A DNA stretch of 9,789 nt from an uncultured Bacteroidales bacterium (lineage in GTDB: Bacteria > Bacteroidota > Bacteroidia > Bacteroidales > Paludibacteraceae), in the NCBI GenBank assembly GCA_900556095.1, contig USNU01000031.1:1-9789 (forward strand), in the 5' to 3' direction. This document shows, one piece after another, positions 1-5,630 of this stretch. The first letter of the stretch is position 1; each line of letters starts with the position of its first letter. The notes under the pieces are model-generated. The model was given only the letters and a program-made list of their open reading frames with translations, was not told where the DNA came from and did no database searches. The position numbers were made by a program, and so were the translations under genes.

Positions 1-11
1 ATTCGCTGATA

Positions 12-44
12 AATAGTCTGTAAATCAAGTGTTTACAGACTATT
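12..44 (-). terminator. Hairpin terminator after the Cys-rich protein gene
   Basis: A perfect 13-bp inverted repeat (AATAGTCTGTAAA at 12-24, TTTACAGACTATT at 32-44) encloses a 7-base loop. It overlaps the stop codon at 40-42 of the leftward gene. Read leftward, the stem ends in a short T-run (ATTTATC), so it probably ends the leftward unit. The stem is AT-rich, so its strength is uncertain. The 11 bases beyond it hold nothing recognisable. Confidence 0.75.
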
Positions 45-447
45 CTTTTTCTTCTTCATCTTCTTTGGAACGCGCAAATTCCTGCAAAAGATATTCCTCG
101 CTATTTTTCTCTGTACTATCTCTATTGCACGAATCCGGTTCATATACCACGTCTCCTTCCATAGGAACCATGCCAGTCGGATGGCTTTGTGGACCACATG
201 AAGACAAAAGTGGAGCCATGGCAGTGAGGCATGTGCTAATGCCCACGATTGAGATGGCTTTGCCTAATTTGCTCCGGTTGTTCAGTTGTTCGGTCAGGTA
301 GCGCACTTCTTGTTCGCAGGCGGGACAACTACCCGCACAGTCGCCTTCGTGCGTACAGATATGCGGAGTATATTCAATCTCATTGGCATCTGCAATCTCT
401 TGGCGAATACGTTTCAGTTCTTCGCATACATCTTTTCCTTTTTTCAT
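40..447 (-). CDS. Small Cys-rich protein with internal lipobox-like segment, partner of the upstream radical-SAM gene
   Basis: A 135-aa protein of unknown function. The N-terminal part (about 1-58) is hydrophilic and helical and holds a Cys/His cluster, HxCxHxGxCxGxCPxC at residues 29-44 (Cys31, Cys37, Cys41, Cys44). This would suit an Fe-S or zinc site. A hydrophobic stretch at about 61-84 follows and ends in LSSC (Cys84), which looks like a lipoprotein lipobox but lies far inside the protein. The tail is polar and very acidic. The start codon is only 21 bases after the stop of the radical-SAM gene, so the two are almost surely one transcript. I recall similar short proteins beside such radical-SAM genes in Bacteroidales but cannot verify this here. 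The function is unknown: it could be an Fe-S donor, a substrate or a membrane anchor for its partner. Confidence 0.8.
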   Translation of the reverse strand: MKKGKDVCEELKRIRQEIADANEIEYTPHICTHEGDCAGSCPACEQEVRYLTEQLNNRSKLGKAISIVGISTCLTAMAPLLSSCGPQSHPTGMVPMEGDVVYEPDSCNRDSTEKNSEEYLLQEFARSKEDEEEKE

Positions 448-468
448 ATTGTATTGATATTTAGCAGG

Positions 469-1113
469 TTACTGTTTTTTATCACGGATAACATAGGTCA
501 GTCGGTCAAAATGCCGTACCCCTATCTCCTTTAGTTTTTCGATACTTTGTGCCACATTTTTTTGGGTGTTGTAGTGGGGTATCAGGGGGACACGCACCGT
601 GATATCGTCTGCCCGTCCTTGTGCCAGCAGCCATTGTAAGTTGGCGATTGTTTGTGTATTGTCGCACATCGTATATCGCTGATACACAGACGGATTCATA
701 TCTTTTATGTCCACTGAAAAATGTTGTATGTCTTGTGCTGCTTGCGCCAAATGGGCAATAGGTACATTCAGTGAAGTCTCCACATCTATACTCCACGCGG
801 CAGGACATTTCTTCCGAAACTCACTGATAAAATGGCTTTGCAACAAGGGTTCCCCGCCTCCGAAAGTGATACCTCCGCCGGTGGCAAGGAAGTATAGATT
901 GTCTGTCATCACATCGCGTATCAGTTCTTCCGCGGTGTAGTGTCTGCGCTCTGCCGTAGGGTCGATGGCAAAACGATTTAAGCAGTAAGCACACCGCAAC
1001 GGACACCCTTGCAGCACAACCAATGTGCGCACGCCTCGACCGTCCAGCACTATCCGATGTCGTGAAATGGCTGCTATGGATACGCTCGTTATTGTCCGAC
1101 CTTCATCTTTCAT
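469..1113 (-). CDS. Radical SAM protein, glycyl-radical-enzyme-activase type
   Basis: 214 aa. The radical SAM signature CxxxCxxC is complete (Cys37, Cys41, Cys44, in a GCPLRCAYC context) and binds the 4Fe-4S cluster that cleaves S-adenosylmethionine. A glycine-rich GGGEP motif (85-89) follows, which contacts SAM. The stretch around 130-150 (VDIKDM...) resembles the DxK region of pyruvate-formate-lyase activases. The length is near that of a minimal activase, with no ferredoxin-like cluster insert between the first motif and the GGE motif. Such enzymes normally place a radical on a glycine of a partner enzyme under anoxic conditions. No glycyl radical enzyme is encoded in this window, so the target is unknown. 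The gene lies 21 bases before the Cys-rich protein gene and 106 bases after the glycosyltransferase gene. No consensus promoter is seen just upstream, so it may be read through from upstream or use a divergent promoter. Confidence 0.85.
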   Translation of the reverse strand: MKDEGRTITSVSIAAISRHRIVLDGRGVRTLVVLQGCPLRCAYCLNRFAIDPTAERRHYTAEELIRDVMTDNLYFLATGGGITFGGGEPLLQSHFISEFRKKCPAAWSIDVETSLNVPIAHLAQAAQDIQHFSVDIKDMNPSVYQRYTMCDNTQTIANLQWLLAQGRADDITVRVPLIPHYNTQKNVAQSIEKLKEIGVRHFDRLTYVIRDKKQ

Positions 1114-1150
1114 AGTACAATGTGAGAGTAATAACTTTGTAAAGAGAAGA

Positions 1151-1202
1151 GTGGGTGATTAGTGGGTGATTAGTGGGTGATTGTGCATAGGATGTGCATA
1201 GG
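1151..1202. repeat. Short tandem repeats in the spacer before the radical-SAM gene
   Basis: Three head-to-tail copies of an 11-base unit (GTGGGTGATTA, last copy ending in G) fill 1151-1183. Two copies of TGTGCATAGG follow at 1182-1191 and 1193-1202. The repeats occupy half of the 106-base spacer between the glycosyltransferase and radical-SAM genes. They could be a protein-binding array or simple slippage repeats; the sequence does not decide. Confidence 0.8.
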
Positions 1203-1219
1203 TTGGTAGATGATTATCC

Positions 1220-2221
1220 TTATCGTTGTCTGCGTAGTACATAGAAGTCCCAAAGCACACTACGTTTCCGGATACCGGTTGGGTAGGGATTTATAGTCTT
1301 TGCCATGTTCTCAGTCCGCTTGCTCGTAAAGTGTTTTTTCATGCGATGATAGTCCTTTCGGGCTTGTAGGGCGGCTTTGGCTTGTTGCGGTTTGCCGGTA
1401 ATTAAAAGTTGTAATGCAGCGACATAATCCAAGACGAAGCGCACCGCCAATACCCACCATAACCTATTCGCTGGTAGATTCTTATAAATCATCAACAGAT
1501 TATTGCGAAAATTCAAGTAGGTCTTGCGTGGATTTTCGTATGCCAACGCACCTCCGCCAAGGTGATAGACAATGGAGTCGGGTAGGCATACCAACCTGTA
1601 TCCGCGGCAGTTGAGACGCCAGCAGAGGTCTATCTCCTCCATGTGCGCAAAGAACTCGCCATCCAATCCGCCTACTTCTTTATATATATGTGTCCGCACG
1701 CACATACACGCGCCCGAGGTCCAAAGCACATCGGCGATGCTGTCATATTGTCCCTTGTCTTGCTCTACATAGTTGAGCAGTCGCCCACGGCAGAACGGAT
1801 AGCCGAGTATATCCAAATATCCGCCGGCAGCCCCCGCATGCTCAAATGTGTCGCGGTGCAACCAACTGCGAATCTTCGGTTGCACAGATGCCACTTCCGG
1901 GTGTGTCTCCATGTAGTTGAGTATAGGTGTCAGCCATTGGGGAGTTACTTCAACGTCTGAATTAAGTAGAACAACGAACTCGCTATCTATCTGCGCAATA
2001 GCCTTGTTATAACCTTCGGCAAATCCATAGTTTTTGTCCAATACTATGGTGCGCACTGTCGGAAACTCTTCCGCCAAAACGGACAGCGACTCATCGGTCG
2101 AACCATTGTCTGCCACCACCACCTCGCACTCGGTAGTAGGTGTATATTCCACCACGCTCGGCAAGTATCTACGGAGCATTTCCGCCCCGTTCCAATTCAA
2201 TATAACTACACTACAACGCAT
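1220..2221 (-). CDS. Family 2 glycosyltransferase
   Basis: 333 aa, GT-A fold of glycosyltransferase family 2, similar in layout to rhamnosyl- and galactofuranosyl-transferase-like members. The N-terminal VVILNWNG strand is followed by the nucleotide-sugar motif ADNGST (about 37-42), the metal-binding NSDVEV motif (87-92, DxD-type) and an acceptor-side EEIDLCWR motif (195-202) carrying the probable catalytic acid. A hydrophobic segment at about 254-275 may seat the protein on the inner face of the cytoplasmic membrane. It probably transfers a sugar from a nucleotide donor to an envelope glycolipid or polysaccharide; donor and acceptor cannot be told. It lies 33 bases after an LpxL-type acyltransferase gene in the same direction, which fits a role in lipopolysaccharide or other surface glycan. 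The start ATG directly precedes the conserved first strand. Confidence 0.9.
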   Translation of the reverse strand: MRCSVVILNWNGAEMLRRYLPSVVEYTPTTECEVVVADNGSTDESLSVLAEEFPTVRTIVLDKNYGFAEGYNKAIAQIDSEFVVLLNSDVEVTPQWLTPILNYMETHPEVASVQPKIRSWLHRDTFEHAGAAGGYLDILGYPFCRGRLLNYVEQDKGQYDSIADVLWTSGACMCVRTHIYKEVGGLDGEFFAHMEEIDLCWRLNCRGYRLVCLPDSIVYHLGGGALAYENPRKTYLNFRNNLLMIYKNLPANRLWWVLAVRFVLDYVAALQLLITGKPQQAKAALQARKDYHRMKKHFTSKRTENMAKTINPYPTGIRKRSVLWDFYVLRRQR

Positions 2222-2239
2222 CTATATCCCCTTTTCTCA

Positions 2240-2258
2240 ATTCATAATTCATAATTAT
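2240..2258. repeat. 7-base tandem repeat ATTCATA in the acyltransferase-glycosyltransferase spacer
   Basis: Two exact copies of ATTCATA (2240-2246, 2247-2253) are followed by a partial ATTAT. They overlap the stop codon of the acyltransferase gene (2255-2257). Such AT-rich slippage repeats are common between Bacteroidales genes; no function is claimed. Confidence 0.6.
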
Positions 2259-3121
2259 CTCCGCCGTCCCCATTTCCATCGGTTATGTGTCCACAGCCAC
2301 TGTTCCGGTTGTTCTTTTATGTTCTCTTCGAGGCGTTTGGCATAGAGGGCGGTTATCTCATTTTCGGCGGTAGTCGCCGGATCTTCTGCAATGGTTTCGA
2401 ACTGCACCTCATAGTATCCGCGTTTAGGACTGCGTATGTAGGCATAGAGTACGGGATACCCAAATTTCTTCCCCAGCACTTCGCCCCCGTCAAGGAATCC
2501 CGTATCGTGATGTAGGAATTCTGTCCAATAACGGGTTACATTTGGACGGGGTTTTTGGTCGCTCAGGAAGCCGTAAACCATCTTTTTACCCTCGCGGCGC
2601 AAGATTATCATCTGACGCAAAATAGTCTGTTTTTCTATTAAAATGCCACCGCGCTTGCTGCGAAGCATATTCATTAGTTTATTCATTTGCTCATTCGCTT
2701 GATGTCTGTACACACTGCCTTGCACTAATCCGTCCCGTTCAAGGTACTGCCGATTATAGTCCGTAAACCATTCCCAGTTGCCTATATGTGCCAACATCAC
2801 GATGACACTTCCATGTTCATCCGCAAGACGTTTTACCAACTCGTGATTGCCGAAACGCACGCGCTCACGCATATCGCTTTCGGATAGTCCGTACCCGTAT
2901 ATCGTCTCTACTACAAGATCGGAAAAATGGTGATAAAACTGCTTTTCGATACGACGTATTTCGCGCGCTGATTTTTCCGGAAAAGAATCTGTCAAGTTCT
3001 TGCGCACCAGTTTCCGCCGGTAACGCACCACATAATATATGATAGGAAACAGCACCCAATCGGCAAAAAAATAATGTATGCCAATGGGTATTTTGCTCAG
3101 CACTTTTATCAGATGTTCCAT
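2255..3121 (-). CDS. Lysophospholipid / lipid A acyltransferase (LpxL/HtrB family)
   Basis: 288 aa, the usual length for this family. The catalytic HxxxxE motif is intact as HIGNWE (His112, Glu117). Other family marks are the SDQKP block (187-191), the EVLGKKFGYPV segment (about 214-224), which resembles the family's G-x-P block, and a C-terminal QWLWTHNRWK (274-283) close to the family's WxHxRWK ending. A hydrophobic N-terminal stretch (about 11-32) fits a membrane anchor. The enzyme probably transfers an acyl chain from acyl-ACP to a lipid A precursor at the inner face of the cytoplasmic membrane. Its ATG (3121-3119) follows the stop of the upstream acidic-protein gene (3124-3122) with no base between, so translation is likely coupled. 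A glycosyltransferase gene lies 33 bases downstream. Which acylation step it performs cannot be decided, so no symbol is given. Confidence 0.92.
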   Translation of the reverse strand: MEHLIKVLSKIPIGIHYFFADWVLFPIIYYVVRYRRKLVRKNLTDSFPEKSAREIRRIEKQFYHHFSDLVVETIYGYGLSESDMRERVRFGNHELVKRLADEHGSVIVMLAHIGNWEWFTDYNRQYLERDGLVQGSVYRHQANEQMNKLMNMLRSKRGGILIEKQTILRQMIILRREGKKMVYGFLSDQKPRPNVTRYWTEFLHHDTGFLDGGEVLGKKFGYPVLYAYIRSPKRGYYEVQFETIAEDPATTAENEITALYAKRLEENIKEQPEQWLWTHNRWKWGRRR

Positions 3122-3478
3122 CTATTCTTCGTCCTCGTAATAGCCTTGTTCTATGCCATATTGCAATTCCCCGTCCATCACAAGTTGGATCTGCACACCC
3201 GTGATAGTACTGCCTTGTGCTTTGGCGGCTTTCAGAACGTAGTCTAATTGTTCCGTTTCGTCCACTTCGCCGTCCATATATTCGGCTTCACCTGTCTGTT
3301 CATCGTATTGAAGCAGACCTTTTTCTTCCAGATAGTCGTCCATGGCGTCCAATACCAAAAGCACATCGTTTAGATTCATGCCTTTGCGGTCTTCTGCCGG
3401 AATCAGATTCCAGATGTAGTCTATTTGCTCACGTTCTTCGGGGTCAAGCAGACTCAGTTCAATTGAGTTATTTTCCAT
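3122..3478 (-). CDS. Small acidic protein of unknown function, first gene of the envelope operon
   Basis: 118 aa, strongly acidic, no cysteine, no signal peptide or membrane segment. Residues 1-60 look helical (EEREQIDYIWNLIP, DVLLVLDAMDDYLEEKG). The end is Glu/Asp/Tyr-rich (YGIEQGYYEDEE). I do not recognise the family; it resembles short conserved hypothetical proteins of Bacteroidales. The start is set at the ATG at 3478-3476. An in-frame ATG seven codons further upstream lies inside the promoter's -7 element and before the predicted transcript start near 3490, so it cannot be used. The stop codon touches the ATG of the acyltransferase gene. A cytosolic partner or regulator of the downstream acyltransferase is possible, but this rests on position alone. 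Confidence 0.8.
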   Translation of the reverse strand: MENNSIELSLLDPEEREQIDYIWNLIPAEDRKGMNLNDVLLVLDAMDDYLEEKGLLQYDEQTGEAEYMDGEVDETEQLDYVLKAAKAQGSTITGVQIQLVMDGELQYGIEQGYYEDEE

Positions 3479-3492
3479 AATATGTGAATTTA

Positions 3493-3524
3493 TTTGCAAA
3501 GGTACAGTTTTTTTTGTACTTTTG
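3493..3524 (+). promoter_or_regulatory. Bacteroidetes-type promoter of cdsA
   Basis: The -33 element TTTG (3493-3496), a 20-base spacer and the -7 element TACTTTTG (3517-3524) match TTTG-N20-TAnnTTTG exactly. The transcript should start near 3531, which excludes an in-frame ATG at 3484 and sets the cdsA start at 3544. It interlocks with the leftward promoter on the other strand. Confidence 0.88.
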
Positions 3525-3528
3525 CAAA
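3497..3528 (-). promoter_or_regulatory. Bacteroidetes-type promoter of the envelope operon
   Basis: Read leftward, TTTG (complement of 3525-3528), a 20-base spacer and TACCTTTG (complement of 3497-3504) match the consensus exactly. The transcript should start near 3490, giving a leader of about 12 bases before the ATG at 3478. Each TTTGCAAA block (3493-3500, 3521-3528) serves as part of the -33 element on one strand and the -7 element on the other. Confidence 0.88.
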
Positions 3529-3543
3529 AAATATCTTACTGAA

Positions 3544-4395
3544 ATGTCTAACTTTGTTCAGCGTACGCTCTCGGGAGCGGTATATGTCGGTTTGGTGGTG
3601 GCTAGTATCTTGGTTCACCCTGTTTTTTTCGGTGTATTGTTCGGTTTGGTAACTATGTTGGCGGTGCGTGAATATCACCATTTGATGCATTCCGATCGTT
3701 TTCTCACCGTCGTTTCCACTATTGCGGGCGGCGTGATGTTTTTCGGGGCTGCATTCTGTTTTGTGATAACCACCTATTACAATGATCTGATTATCAGTAT
3801 TCTGTGTGGGGTATATCTGTTTATGGTGCTATTCGTCCTTATTTCCGAACTTTTCCGCAGGGCAGAGAATCCGATACACAACTGGGGAAATTTTCTTGTC
3901 AGTCAGGTGATGATTGCGTTGCCGTTCTCGATGATGTGCTTTGTGCTGTATGCCAATGCATGGTTGCTGCTGGCGTTGTTCGTGCTGATTTGGTTGAACG
4001 ACAGCGGCGCCTATTGTGTGGGTAGTCTGATGGCCAAACGCAAAGGCGGCAATCATAAGATGTTTCCCCGTGTGAGTCCGGGTAAGTCATGGGAAGGACT
4101 GATTGGTGGCGCCATCGTAGCGATAGGCATTGGTGCTTTGCTGGCATATTTGGGGTGGTTCAATAGGCTCAGTCCGCTGAATACGTATGCGGTGGGAATG
4201 GTATTTGCTTTGGTGGTAGTAGTCTTTGGTACGTTGGGCGACCTGATGGAGAGCTTGATGAAACGCACCATCGGTGTCAAAGATTCCGGCAAGTTCCTCC
4301 CCGGCCATGGCGGAGTATTGGATCGTTTTGATTCTATCTTGCTGGCTACCCCGGCTGTTTGCCTTTTCCTCTACCTCCTCATTGCTATCTTATAA
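3544..4395 (+). CDS. cdsA: Phosphatidate cytidylyltransferase (CDP-diacylglycerol synthase)
   Basis: 283 aa integral membrane enzyme that makes CDP-diacylglycerol from phosphatidic acid and CTP, the branch point of phospholipid synthesis. The family signature S-x-x-K-R-x4-K-D-x-G-x2-L-P-x-H-G-G-x-x-D-R is complete near the C-terminus (about 237-262, with KDSGKFLPGHGG). The conserved DSGAY and SPGKSWEG blocks precede it. Several hydrophobic segments span the protein, including a pair at the N-terminus and the last 18 residues. The start at 3544 is chosen because the predicted transcript begins near 3531; it gives a typical N-terminus (MSNFVQRTLSG). It is transcribed away from the acyltransferase operon from the shared promoter block. 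Confidence 0.96.
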   Translation: MSNFVQRTLSGAVYVGLVVASILVHPVFFGVLFGLVTMLAVREYHHLMHSDRFLTVVSTIAGGVMFFGAAFCFVITTYYNDLIISILCGVYLFMVLFVLISELFRRAENPIHNWGNFLVSQVMIALPFSMMCFVLYANAWLLLALFVLIWLNDSGAYCVGSLMAKRKGGNHKMFPRVSPGKSWEGLIGGAIVAIGIGALLAYLGWFNRLSPLNTYAVGMVFALVVVVFGTLGDLMESLMKRTIGVKDSGKFLPGHGGVLDRFDSILLATPAVCLFLYLLIAIL

Positions 4396-4406
4396 ATAGC
4401 CTAAAC

Positions 4407-4456
4407 ATCGCCTGCCTACCGGTAGCTATCGCCTGCCTATTGGTGGCTATCGCGTG
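4407..4456. repeat. 21-base tandem repeat after cdsA
   Basis: Two adjacent 21-base units (4407-4427, 4428-4448) agree at 18 of 21 positions, both starting ATCGCCTGCCTA. A partial third copy begins at 4449 with ATCGCGTG. The first unit has an inner palindrome CTACCGGTAG. A separate perfect 12-base palindrome, ACGGTATACCGT, lies at 4504-4515. The stretch between cdsA and the terminator at 4525 has no gene. Confidence 0.75.
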
Positions 4457-4524
4457 TATCCCTGCTATAAATCACGGTATTATTCGTAAGTAGAGCATTC
4501 GCCACGGTATACCGTCATCCCCCA

Positions 4525-4551
4525 AAAATGGAGGCTCCGCGCCTCCATTTT
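4525..4551 (-). terminator. Terminator between convergent cdsA and the DUF4250 unit
   Basis: An 11-bp stem (AAAATGGAGGC at 4525-4535 with its complement at 4541-4551) has a 5-base loop TCCGC. Leftward it ends in five T bases, rightward in four, so it can serve both convergent units. It lies 5 bases after the stop of the 37-aa ORF. Confidence 0.85.
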
Positions 4552-4556
4552 CGTTC

Positions 4557-4670
4557 TCAGTGTCCCCTCACAAACTGTCCTTCGGGTTGATATTCGAGGA
4601 AGCAACTCCCATCGTTTTGTTCCTCTTCCATTGCCAATTGTTCTTGTGCCAAATATTCTTCGTACGTCAT
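4557..4670 (-). CDS. Putative 37-aa protein downstream of the DUF4250 gene
   Basis: ATG at 4670-4668 to TGA at 4559-4557. The product begins MTYEEYLAQEQLA, is rich in Glu and Gln in its first half and ends EGQFVRGH. It starts 3 bases after the TAA of the DUF4250 gene and ends just before the terminator stem, so it fills exactly the rest of the transcript. That placement is the main support. There is no recognised domain and no membrane segment. A longer overlapping reading frame on the same strand (4480-4680) runs through the terminator and is less likely. A real small protein is plausible but unproven. Confidence 0.5.
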   Translation of the reverse strand: MTYEEYLAQEQLAMEEEQNDGSCFLEYQPEGQFVRGH

Positions 4671-4673
4671 AGT

Positions 4674-4850
4674 TTACCAAAATTTGTTCGCAGCAGGGTT
4701 GTATTCAAATCCCGCTTCTGCCAATTTTTTCACGATGTCCTCTCTGGAAATCTGCATATCCTCGCACAGTGCATCAAGGGTGCTATACTCGTCTCGCAGT
4801 TTCATATTGATGACGCTCATCAGCATCATCGGATCATTAGGTAATTCCAT
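4674..4850 (-). CDS. DUF4250 family small protein
   Basis: 58 aa from the ATG at 4850-4848. The start MELPNDPMMLMSVINMKLRDEY and the following LDALCEDM and KLAEAGFEYN blocks match my memory of the DUF4250 pattern (MxLPxDPxMLxSxxNxKLRD...). The function is unknown. The second half (DALCEDMQISREDIVKKLAEAG) reads like a short helix-turn-helix. A TTG codon nine bases upstream could extend it by three residues, but the family normally begins at this Met. It has its own consensus promoter about 26 bases upstream and is followed 3 bases on by the 37-aa ORF. Confidence 0.88.
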   Translation of the reverse strand: MELPNDPMMLMSVINMKLRDEYSTLDALCEDMQISREDIVKKLAEAGFEYNPAANKFW

Positions 4851-4875
4851 TTTTCGCAAATTTTCTTTTTGGGTG

Positions 4876-4907
4876 CAAAATTACAACATTTTCGCAATAC
4901 TGCCAAA
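4876..4907 (-). promoter_or_regulatory. Bacteroidetes-type promoter of the DUF4250 gene
   Basis: Leftward, TTTG (complement of 4904-4907), a 20-base spacer and TAATTTTG (complement of 4876-4883) match TTTG-N20-TAnnTTTG exactly. Transcription should start near 4869, about 19 bases before the ATG. Confidence 0.85.
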
Positions 4908-5442
4908 CTTTGCACAAATAGATCGAAAAAATAGAAACGTTTGAAGAATAGAGATGTGGTGATAGAAATGTGAACTATAAAAACACACGGAATAATTGTG
5001 AATTTCACAAATGATAAACGCGTGCAATTCACAATATATGTGCATTAATTCACGAAATAGAGTAGTGTGTATATGCTATTTGTGAAATGTAAACAAGTAG
5101 ATTTATGTTCGTGTCGTGGAACAATCGGAGTACGCTCATTATGTGCTATAATCCGCATTTTCACTATATAACTGCAAGTATTTCAATAAATATCGAAATT
5201 ATATAAAGTAATACTTTAACAACAATAACAGAACGAGAACATATCCGGTGTGATCGGTGTATTTTTTCGTAAATATAAAATAAATCGTCTAATTATCAGC
5301 ATATTACGACTTTTACATAAAGTTATAGTAAAATATAATATCCCATATACGTCGCAATATTCATATATATGTATTATCCAAAGATACACAAATGTAAATC
5401 AAATATACATCACAAATGTGTATTTGTGCCAAAATCATACGA
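4908..5442. other. AT-rich intergenic region without a convincing gene
   Basis: This stretch between the DUF4250 promoter and the XRE gene promoter is very AT-rich. Open frames inside it (for example 5250-5570 on the + strand) have biased composition, no homology I recognise and run through the XRE promoter. The notable content is short repeated words, listed separately: TTGTGAA/TTCACAA sites around 4996-5086 and CAAATGT sites from 5387. No RNA gene is recognised. Confidence 0.7.
4996..5086. promoter_or_regulatory. Cluster of TTGTGAA / TTCACAA sites, operator-like
   Basis: A perfect 15-base palindrome (TTGTGAA-T-TTCACAA, 4996-5010) is followed by single sites at 5028-5034 (reverse) and 5080-5086 (forward). 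A degenerate TTCACGA lies near 5049 and another copy of the word at 5485-5491, just after the predicted start of the XRE transcript. The half-site recalls CRP-like TGTGA, but the 3-base gap is too short for a CRP site. It is probably the binding site of some dimeric regulator. Confidence 0.5.
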
Positions 5443-5453
5443 TTTGCAAATGT
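5387..5453. repeat. CAAATGT direct repeats upstream of the XRE promoter
   Basis: CACAAATGT occurs at 5387-5395 and 5411-5419, and TGCAAATGT at 5445-5453, where it overlaps the -33 element of the XRE promoter. A fourth CAAATGT lies in the leader at 5597-5603. Spacing of the first two is 24 bases. They are candidate operators, possibly for self-control by the XRE protein; this is inference. Confidence 0.5.
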
Positions 5454-5474
5454 GAAAAAGTTTTCGTATCTTTG
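5443..5474 (+). promoter_or_regulatory. Bacteroidetes-type promoter of the XRE regulator
   Basis: TTTG (5443-5446), a 20-base spacer and TATCTTTG (5467-5474) match the consensus exactly. The start would be near 5481, giving an unusually long leader of about 150 bases before the ATG at 5631. The leader holds only weak short stems such as TCAGA/TCTGA near 5556-5570, and no riboswitch is recognised. Confidence 0.87.
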
Positions 5475-5630
5475 CAGCGTATTTTTGTGAATTGGAGTAG
5501 CTGCATATATTCCTACAAAGGCTACCTAAAAGAAAAAATATCCGTTTTTACGAGAATCAGATATTTCTGACAAATTATAGATATAATAGCAAATAGCAAA
5601 TGTCGTCACGATATAATAGATAATGAGTAT

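Noticed and set aside
1132..1139. TAACTTTG on the + strand resembling a Bacteroidetes -7 element
   Set aside because: It would drive transcription into the antisense of the glycosyltransferase gene. The upstream element at the right distance reads TTTC rather than TTTG, and there is no rightward gene to serve.
1151..1202. Possible CRISPR-like array
   Set aside because: The units are 10-11 bases, head to tail without spacers, and there are no cas genes in the window.
4480..4680. 66-aa open frame on the - strand overlapping the 37-aa ORF
   Set aside because: It overlaps the end of the DUF4250 gene and reads through the terminator hairpin at 4525-4551; the basic, low-information product has no support.
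4996..5010. A CRP/FNR binding site
   Set aside because: The TGTGA half-sites are separated by 3 bases instead of the 6 needed for CRP, and the FNR core TTGAT-N4-ATCAA is absent.
5250..5570. 106-aa open frame on the + strand in the intergenic region
   Set aside because: It has AT-driven composition (Ile, Tyr, Lys), no recognisable domain, and runs straight through the well-supported XRE promoter at 5443-5474.
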